Source of the DNA: Armatimonadota bacterium
GTDB taxonomy: Bacteria > Armatimonadota > Fimbriimonadia > Fimbriimonadales > Fimbriimonadaceae
DNA: 20,511 nt
Reading direction: 5' to 3'
Assembly: GCA_023423495.1 (NCBI GenBank)
Contig: JAFAFM010000100.1
Coordinates: forward strand, 1-20,511
Part shown: piece by piece, positions 15,035-20,511 of the stretch
Position numbering within the stretch: the stretch's first letter is position 1
Layout of the letters: each line of letters begins with the position of its first letter
Notes under the pieces: model-generated
What the model saw: the letters and a program-made list of their open reading frames with translations, nothing else
Databases searched by the model: none
What the model was told of the DNA's origin: nothing
Position numbers and translations under genes: made by a program

Positions 15035-15068
15035 GGTATTCGGCCGAAATCCCACACGGCCGAATACC
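15035..15068. repeat. 12-bp perfect inverted repeat between pilC and the sigma-GGDEF gene
   Basis: GGTATTCGGCCG (15035-15046), 10-nt loop, CGGCCGAATACC (15057-15068). It begins 9 bp after the pilC stop on the minus strand and would form a very stable RNA hairpin. Neither strand has a T tract after it, so it is not a classical intrinsic terminator. A transcript-end stabiliser, a terminator without a U tract, or a regulator site for the sigma gene are all possible. The rest of the 135-bp gap shows no further gene. Confidence 0.8.
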
Positions 15069-15077
15069 GGTTGTCGA

Positions 15078-16289
15078 TTACTTCACGCTGTTCACGAGCT
15101 TGAAGATCGGGGTCATGATCGAGATTGCGATGAAGCCAACTACCACGCCAAGGAAGATGATCAGCATCGGTTCAATCATTGAGGTCAAGCCCTTTACCGT
15201 GGCCTCGACCTCTTGGTCGTAAAAGTCGCCAATCTTGACGAGCATCTCCGATAGTCGGCCAGACTCTTCGCCAATGTCGATCATGGTAGTAACCATGTTC
15301 GGGAAGAGCCCAGACTGGAAGAACGGCTGAGACAGCTTTTGTCCTTCCTTGATACTGGTTCGAGTGTCGTCGATCGCTTTGGTAAGAACTGCGTTGCCCA
15401 GGGTTTCGCCAACGATTTCAAGGCTTCGCAGCATCGGAACACCTGAGTTGATGAGCGTTCCGAAGGTTCTTGAGAACCGGGCAATGCTCATCTTCAAGCT
15501 AAGTTCCCCGACGATCGGAATCTTCAGCTTCATGTAATCGATCTGGTATCGACCCTTAGGGGTTTTGCCATAGCTCTTGATTCCGAAGAAGATGCCGGCG
15601 AGGACTAACAGGATGACCCACCAGAACTTCTGCATGAAGTCGCCCATGCTGAAAAGCGCGGCGGTTACAGGAGGCAACTCGACGTCCATACCGTCGAAGA
15701 TTTCCTTGAATTTCGGCAGAACGAAGCTGAACAGGATGAACAGCATCAGCTGCGAGAAGATGAGGACCAACACCGGGTACATCATCGCTCCCTTGATCTT
15801 GCCGCGAATCTCCGCTTCGTACTCGAGGAAGCCCGCCAAGCGATCAAGGATGGTGTCCAGGATGCCGCCGATTTCTGCCGCTCGAATCATGTTGATGTAG
15901 AGCTTGCTGAAGACGTGCGGATGCTTAAGCATGGCTTCGTTGAGCGCCATACCGCTCTTCACGTCTTGGGTGACCGTCAGCACGGCCTCTTTCATGGTCG
16001 GGTCCTTCATCTGGCTGCCAAGGATGTCCAGGCAGCGCAGGATGGGAATACCTGCGTCGATCATGGTTGCAAACTGTCGAGAGAAGACAACAATGCTCTT
16101 GGGCTTTAACTTCTTCTTGCCCAAAATGCCGTTACCCACCTTGGGCACTTTGTTGGTCTTCTTAATCTCGGTGCAGTGCATCGACTGGTCGCGCAACTTG
16201 GCAAGTACCAATTGCTCGTTGTCCGCTTCCATCGTGGCGCGGACAGTGCGACCGGATGCGTCTATGGCCGTGTATGCAAAATGCGGCAT
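15078..16289 (-). CDS. pilC: Type IV pilus / type II secretion inner-membrane platform protein (PilC/GspF)
   Basis: 403 residues, the normal length. An N-terminal MPHFAYTAIDASGRTVRATMEADN segment is followed by two repeated T2SSF domains: about 68-190 (FSRQFATMIDAGIPILRCLDIL) and about 270-395 (FSRTFGTLINSGVPMLRSLEIV). Membrane helices lie at about 170-192, 218-237 and 367-390. The duplicated F-S-R-x-F...G-x-P-x-L-R-x-L motif and the GEESGRLSEML loop are diagnostic. The protein forms the cytoplasmic-membrane platform that works with the PilB-type extension ATPase to polymerise pilins. No other pilus gene is in the window. The ATG at 16289 is preceded by CGGAGG with a 9-base spacer. Confidence 0.95.
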   Translation of the reverse strand: MPHFAYTAIDASGRTVRATMEADNEQLVLAKLRDQSMHCTEIKKTNKVPKVGNGILGKKKLKPKSIVVFSRQFATMIDAGIPILRCLDILGSQMKDPTMKEAVLTVTQDVKSGMALNEAMLKHPHVFSKLYINMIRAAEIGGILDTILDRLAGFLEYEAEIRGKIKGAMMYPVLVLIFSQLMLFILFSFVLPKFKEIFDGMDVELPPVTAALFSMGDFMQKFWWVILLVLAGIFFGIKSYGKTPKGRYQIDYMKLKIPIVGELSLKMSIARFSRTFGTLINSGVPMLRSLEIVGETLGNAVLTKAIDDTRTSIKEGQKLSQPFFQSGLFPNMVTTMIDIGEESGRLSEMLVKIGDFYDQEVEATVKGLTSMIEPMLIIFLGVVVGFIAISIMTPIFKLVNSVK

Positions 16290-16407
16290 CGAATGAATCC
16301 TCCGTGTTCCACGCGACGTCCTGTTCGCGCTTCCGACAAGAAGATTCTCGGTTTCGACTTTCCATATTCCAACGAAGATTTACAGGTCTTTCTGCAAATT
16401 TTTCTTG

Positions 16408-16473
16408 TTGAACCTAGAACGCTAAAGTTGTGCTTTAAGTTTGACTTTTGAACCTAAAGTAAAGTCTTAAAGT
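16408..16473. repeat. Clustered TTGAACCTA and TAAAGT repeats in the pilC/pabBC divergent spacer
   Basis: TTGAACCTA occurs at 16408-16416 and 16448-16456 (40 bp apart). TAAAGT occurs at 16423-16428, 16455-16460, 16460-16465 and 16468-16473. The tract is clearly more AT-rich than the flanking genes. It is the only place where promoters for pilC (-) and pabBC (+) can lie. TTGACT at 16441-16446 is a fair -35 for the plus strand, but I cannot place a convincing -10. The repeated words could be regulator half-sites. Confidence 0.45.
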
Positions 16474-16522
16474 TCGTAGCATTTCTTCAATTCTGGTGGG
16501 ACTCTTTGCGGTTCCGCCTGCC

Positions 16523-18340
16523 ATGATACGTCCGATGTCCACCACTACCAAAGCATCCGAATCGTTAAAGTTGGCAGTGGAAAAAACGGGGCTCCTGCTT
16601 CATGCCGATCAATTGAAGGCAGGTGACTTTCTCACCCACGTCGACGATTCGACCTACGGACCGGGGTGGCTACTCTTTACTGCTGCAGTCGAGACACTTC
16701 GGGCATTCACGCTTGAGGAAGTTCGCCCACTCCTACAAAAGGTCCACAAGGCTACTGAAGCTGGCCGCTTCGCGGCTGGTTATGTGGCATATAGCGCAGG
16801 ACCCGCCTTTGACCCCGCGATTGTTTCAAGACACGCGACGGGACGCCCTTACGCCGCATTCCACCTTTATGACTCCTCACCATCCTTCTACAAGGAGTTG
16901 GTAGCGCACGGAAAGCCATCGCGGATGGATTGGTCTCCAGAAGCAGACAAAGCCTGGTTTTTGGAACGCTGCGCGGAGATCAAACGCCATTTGGCCGCCG
17001 GCGACACCTATCAAGTTAACTTGAGCTTCCGTATGCGGTCGCAAACTGAGCAGGCGCTTGTCGCGCGGTTCGTTGATTTGGTAGCAGAGAATCCTCCAAA
17101 GTACGCCAGCCTCTGGTTGGACGCCGAGACCACTATCGCTTCTCTCTCGCCCGAGCTTTTTTTCACTAAGAACGGAGCTCATATCGTTTGTCGCCCTATG
17201 AAAGGCACCGCTCCGATTGGACGCACGTATGAGGAAACTCGACGGAACACTCAGAGCCTGCTCGCTTCGGAAAAAGATCGGGCGGAGAACCTCATGATCG
17301 TCGACATGATTCGGAATGACCTGGGCAAGAAAGCCAAGCTGGGCACCGTAAAAACGACGTCCCTATTTGACATCGAAAGCCACGACACCGTCCTTCAAAT
17401 GACCTCGACGATCGAAGCCGAGACGGAAGGAAGGATTGTGGACGTGTTCGACTCATTATTCCCGTGCGCTTCCATCGTGGGCGCGCCAAAGGTCGAAACA
17501 ACGAGAATTATCGACCGCTTAGAGGATTCGCCCCGCGGCGTTTACACCGGAGCGCTGGGCTTTGCGGCCCCTCACCAATCAAGGTTCTCCGTAGCAATTC
17601 GGACAATTTCACAGGTGAATAACGGGCCGTGGGAATATGGCGCGGGCAGCGGCATCGTGTGGGATTCAGACCCTGCATCAGAATGGGTCGAAACCCTGCT
17701 CAAGACCAAGGTGTTGGACTCGACTTCCGAGGAGTTCGGGCTGTTCGAGACCTTCCGCTGGCCAGACACAGGCAAGCTGGATCGTCATCTCGCTAGACTC
17801 GCTCGGTCCGCCAAGGCATTTGAAATCGGGTTTGACCAGGCCCAAGCACGACAGGTCCTGGCTTCCGTGCCAGTCCACGAGGGTGAGCAATACAGACTCC
17901 GGCTGACGGTATTCTTGAGTGGTCGTTTGGAAGTCCAGACTGTGCCTCTGAAGCAAGAAATCACGAACTTGACCATTAGCCTTGCTTCAGAGCCTGTCCA
18001 AGCCTCCGACCCGCTGCTCAGCCACAAGACTAACCGACGTCGAATCTACGACCGCGCACTGCGGTCCGCCACCACGGATGAAGTGCTTCTTTGGAACGAG
18101 CGTGGCGAAATCACCGAGTTTTGCAAGGGAAATTTTGTCCTTGAGAGGGACCGCAAGCTGTACACGCCCCCCCTCGAATGCGGGCTCCTCCCTGGCATTG
18201 AACGCGAGGTCCTGCTTGAGAACAACACGCTTACGGAGTCCGTGGTCCTTTTATCGGATTTGCCTCCCGACGCCAAGGTTTTCCGCATAAATTCGCTTAC
18301 AGGAATGATCCCTGCAAAATTCCAAAATCATGTAGACTGA
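16523..18340 (+). CDS. pabB: Fused aminodeoxychorismate synthase component I / aminodeoxychorismate lyase (PabB-PabC)
   Basis: 605 residues covering both steps from chorismate to p-aminobenzoate for folate. The N-terminal chorismate-binding enzyme (to about residue 398) has PMKGTAPIG (K227), and this lysine marks PabB rather than anthranilate synthase, which has Ala. It also has LMIVDMIRNDLG, CASIVGAPK and GAGSGIVWDSDP. From about 404 a PLP fold-type IV lyase follows: FGLFETFRW, the Schiff-base K502 (SHKTNRR), DEVLLWNERGEITEFCKGNF and TPPLECGLLPGIEREVLL. The glutaminase PabA must be encoded elsewhere. The start is uncertain: ATG 16523, ATG 16535 and GTG 16496 are all in frame and none has a ribosome site. 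recQ follows after 8 bp. Confidence 0.92.
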   Translation: MIRPMSTTTKASESLKLAVEKTGLLLHADQLKAGDFLTHVDDSTYGPGWLLFTAAVETLRAFTLEEVRPLLQKVHKATEAGRFAAGYVAYSAGPAFDPAIVSRHATGRPYAAFHLYDSSPSFYKELVAHGKPSRMDWSPEADKAWFLERCAEIKRHLAAGDTYQVNLSFRMRSQTEQALVARFVDLVAENPPKYASLWLDAETTIASLSPELFFTKNGAHIVCRPMKGTAPIGRTYEETRRNTQSLLASEKDRAENLMIVDMIRNDLGKKAKLGTVKTTSLFDIESHDTVLQMTSTIEAETEGRIVDVFDSLFPCASIVGAPKVETTRIIDRLEDSPRGVYTGALGFAAPHQSRFSVAIRTISQVNNGPWEYGAGSGIVWDSDPASEWVETLLKTKVLDSTSEEFGLFETFRWPDTGKLDRHLARLARSAKAFEIGFDQAQARQVLASVPVHEGEQYRLRLTVFLSGRLEVQTVPLKQEITNLTISLASEPVQASDPLLSHKTNRRRIYDRALRSATTDEVLLWNERGEITEFCKGNFVLERDRKLYTPPLECGLLPGIEREVLLENNTLTESVVLLSDLPPDAKVFRINSLTGMIPAKFQNHVD

Positions 18341-18348
18341 TATCTACA
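18331..18348. repeat. Inverted repeat abutting the recQ start codon
   Basis: TGTAGA (18331-18336) and TCTACA (18343-18348) flank a 6-nt centre and end directly at the recQ ATG (18349). The repeat spans the stop of pabBC and all 8 bp of the gap. recQ has no Shine-Dalgarno, so a weak hairpin here could influence coupling with pabBC. The arms are short and chance is possible. Confidence 0.4.
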
Positions 18349-20421
18349 ATGATTGCCGCTTCCCAGCACGACAGGGCGCTGATCCACCTTGAGGAAGCGT
18401 TCGGTAATGGCGCGGCGTTTCGAGATGGTCAGTGGGACGCAATCGAGCCTATTCTGAGTTCGGGAGCGAGGGAGTTGGTGGTTCAGCGCACCGGCTGGGG
18501 AAAGAGCCTGGTGTACTTTCTAGCGACTAAGATCCTTCGGACCACGGGAGGCGGCCCAACGCTTCTGGTCAGCCCTTTGCTCTCGTTGATGCGGAACCAG
18601 ATGGAGCTGGCAGCGAAGTTTGGGCTTACTGCGGTCAGTATGAATTCGACCAATCGCGATGAGTGGGGCAGTCTGGAACACGAACTCGCCAACGATCGCG
18701 TCGATTTGCTTTTGGTATCTCCCGAGCGGTTGGGAAACCCGGATTTTAAGGCCAGATTGCTCCCTGACCTAGAGAAAAGGACGCGCCTGCTTGTCATTGA
18801 CGAAGCTCACTGCATCAGCGATTGGGGGCACGACTTCCGGCCGGACTACCGTCGAATCCTGGAATCGGTAGGTCGACTAAATCCCAATGCCTCGATCCTT
18901 GCCACAACGGCGACGGCGAACGACCGTGTTATCGAGGACATTCGCGAGCAACTCGGCAGTTCGCTGCGAGTGCAGCGCGGCCCTCTAATGCGCGACAGCC
19001 TGCGTCTTCGGGTGCAATTGTTAGCTGACCAGGCGGAGAGGCTGGCGTGGCTTGCCCAATTCGTTCCCAAGTTAAAAGGGTCAGGCATCATTTACACCCT
19101 GACGGTCCACGATGCCAAACGGGTGGCAGAGTGGCTGACGACCCAGGGAGTCGACGCGCAGGCTTACTATGCAGATATCCCGACGGACGAACGGGTGGCG
19201 ATCGAGCAGAAGTTTCATTGCAACGAGTTGCATGTTTTGGTTGCCACGACGGCGCTCGGAATGGGCTATGACAAGGCAGACGTCGCCTTTGTCGTTCACT
19301 TCCAGCGGCCGGGATCGGTGATTAGCTATTACCAGCAAATCGGACGTGCGGGCCGTGCACTGGACCAAGCGGAAGTGGTTCTGCTGGAAGGAAGTGAGGA
19401 TGATGAAATCACGCAGTACTTCATCGATTCCGCGTTCCCGGACGCCGAAGTTTTCGAGGCTCTGAAGCCCATACTCCAGTCCCAAACTGTTCCAACCATC
19501 GATGCCCTCACCGCGCAAACCAATATTCGCCGAGCCAAGATCGACAAGGCGTTGAAGCTTTTGGAAGTCGAGGGGGCAGTCAGACATGACACCCAGGGGT
19601 ATCGATGGATAGATCCAGATTGGACTTATGCTCACCTCAGGTCCGACCAAATCACTTCCCAACGGCTGGCCGAACTCGCCCACATGCGGGCGTTTGCGCG
19701 CACATCGCAGTGTCGTATGCAGTTCTTAGCCGAGGCCCTGGACGACCCGCAAGCAACCAAATGCGGCAAGTGCGACAACTGCCGCAGCCTGACTCATCCC
19801 AGTCCAAGCGCTGAGCTGATCAAAGATGCGATCAAGTTTCTGCAGCGCGACCAGCAAGTCATCAAAGCTCCGAAATTCTTTCCGGCCGGATTCGCCGACC
19901 CGGTCAAGCGAAAAAAGATTCCCGCTGAAGACCTGCACCAAGACGGCATCGCGATCAGCATCTACAACGATGCGGGCTGGGGTCGCCTGGTGCGACAAGG
20001 GAAATATGAAACAGGGAAGTTCTCGGACGAATTGATCGAACCGTGCCTTGAAGCAATTGCAAATTTGGAGATCCTGCCCACCTGGCTGACGTGGGTGCCT
20101 AGCCGGCACAGCAACGCCCTTGCCGACTTTGCCCAGCGGTTGAGCGCCCGGTTGGAGATTCTGGCGATTCCAGCGATCCGCAGAGAGCGGCCCAACGCAG
20201 ATCAAAAGTCCATGCAAAACAGCAGCCGCCAGCTTCAAAACGTTTGGGATGCATTTGAAGTTGATGTTGCGAATGTCCCCGCGGGTGGATGTCTGCTGCT
20301 CGACGACATTGTCGATTCCGGATGGACCCTGGCCGCGCTTTCCATCAAGCTCCGACGGGCAGGCGTAGAGTCGGTAACGCCGCTCGCCCTCGCGACCGCT
20401 CGGCCAAGGGGTGACTCGTGA
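18349..20421 (+). CDS. recQ: RecQ-family DNA helicase with C-terminal phosphoribosyltransferase-like domain
   Basis: 690 residues. The superfamily 2 core shows Walker A TGWGKS (48-53, with Trp where TGGGKS is usual), DEAHCISDWGHDFRPDY (151-167), TTATA, the TALGMGYDKADV segment, and QQIGRAGR (329-336). The RecQ zinc site C455...C472-x2-C475-x2-C478 (KCGKCDNC) follows, with a winged-helix-like segment near 380-430. No HRDC domain is seen. Instead residues about 540-690 form a type I phosphoribosyltransferase-like domain with the PRPP-loop LLLDDIVDSGWT (649-660). It should unwind DNA 3'-5' in repair; the PRTase part may bind nucleotides or PRPP, or be purely structural. It overlaps the following gene by GTGA. 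Confidence 0.93.
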   Translation: MIAASQHDRALIHLEEAFGNGAAFRDGQWDAIEPILSSGARELVVQRTGWGKSLVYFLATKILRTTGGGPTLLVSPLLSLMRNQMELAAKFGLTAVSMNSTNRDEWGSLEHELANDRVDLLLVSPERLGNPDFKARLLPDLEKRTRLLVIDEAHCISDWGHDFRPDYRRILESVGRLNPNASILATTATANDRVIEDIREQLGSSLRVQRGPLMRDSLRLRVQLLADQAERLAWLAQFVPKLKGSGIIYTLTVHDAKRVAEWLTTQGVDAQAYYADIPTDERVAIEQKFHCNELHVLVATTALGMGYDKADVAFVVHFQRPGSVISYYQQIGRAGRALDQAEVVLLEGSEDDEITQYFIDSAFPDAEVFEALKPILQSQTVPTIDALTAQTNIRRAKIDKALKLLEVEGAVRHDTQGYRWIDPDWTYAHLRSDQITSQRLAELAHMRAFARTSQCRMQFLAEALDDPQATKCGKCDNCRSLTHPSPSAELIKDAIKFLQRDQQVIKAPKFFPAGFADPVKRKKIPAEDLHQDGIAISIYNDAGWGRLVRQGKYETGKFSDELIEPCLEAIANLEILPTWLTWVPSRHSNALADFAQRLSARLEILAIPAIRRERPNADQKSMQNSSRQLQNVWDAFEVDVANVPAGGCLLLDDIVDSGWTLAALSIKLRRAGVESVTPLALATARPRGDS

Positions 20422-20511
20422 AGCCCGAACTAGTCGCTGCTCTTACCAGCCAATTGATCCCGGAACTGGAACCGCTGCCCGCGGGAACATGGCGGGCCCT
20501 CCGCAATGTTC
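20418..20511 (+). CDS. Start of an unidentified gene coupled to recQ (partial, 3' end outside window)
   Basis: A frame opens with GTG at 20418-20420, overlapping the recQ TGA (GTGA), and stays open to the window edge, giving 31 residues beginning MKPELVAALTSQLIPELEPL and continuing PAGTWRALRNV. The overlap suggests translational coupling and hence a role alongside the RecQ-PRTase protein. Too little is present to name the family. Confidence 0.6.
   Translation, partial: MKPELVAALTSQLIPELEPLPAGTWRALRNV

Noticed and set aside
1..20511. tRNA, rRNA, CRISPR array, insertion sequence, attachment site or phage gene
   Set aside because: No cloverleaf-like element, regularly spaced repeat, transposase motif or terminal repeat was found on either strand by reading; short structured RNAs could still be missed without a covariance search.

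Overview
The window is a chromosomal stretch of a free-living, mid-GC bacterium with a housekeeping gene complement and no mobile element, CRISPR array, tRNA or rRNA that I could find. A PilC-type assembly platform, a futalosine-route menaquinone gene (mqnE), a SigB/SigF-like sigma factor fused to a degenerate GGDEF domain, and several secreted proteins of planctomycete/armatimonad flavour suggest Armatimonadota (Fimbriimonadia-like). This is inference from gene content only and should be held loosely.

Region 1 (1-642, + strand): the last 30 codons of an unidentified gene overlap thpR (2'-5' RNA ligase family) by ATGA. thpR runs convergently into ilvD with an 11-bp overlap.

Region 2 (632-6738, - strand): one compact branched-chain amino acid operon, read right to left: promoter, leader peptide, terminator/attenuator, ilvB, ilvN, ilvC, a membrane-anchored endonuclease/exonuclease/phosphatase (EEP) protein, ilvD. 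Junctions are 4-bp overlap, 15 bp, 0 bp and 4 bp. The leader is the best find in the window. It encodes a 35-residue peptide that was not in the supplied gene calls, with ten Leu/Ile/Val codons among twelve near its end. Mutually exclusive 1:2, 2:3 and 3:4 RNA pairings follow, ending in a 12-bp terminator hairpin with a U tract. This is a complete classical ribosome-mediated attenuator that would tie ilv transcription to charged Leu/Ile/Val tRNA.

Region 3 (6865-11211): a serine beta-lactamase-fold hydrolase and a 72-residue exported zinc-site protein (- strand), diverging from a TIGR03067-like exported protein (+). Next comes a secreted protein split by a probable 1-nt deletion, whose C-terminal half carries a His-Gly...Cys dyad resembling clan CD (caspase/gingipain-like) peptidases. 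It overlaps an exported protein of unknown function.

Region 4 (11223-14942): mqnE (-), a possible small Cys/His-rich protein upstream of it (-), an exported unknown protein (+), and the sigma-GGDEF fusion (-), whose stop codon abuts that of the convergent neighbour.

Region 5 (15078-20511): pilC (-), diverging across an AT-rich repeat-bearing spacer from a pabB-pabC fusion, recQ with a C-terminal phosphoribosyltransferase domain, and the start of another gene overlapping recQ by GTGA (+).
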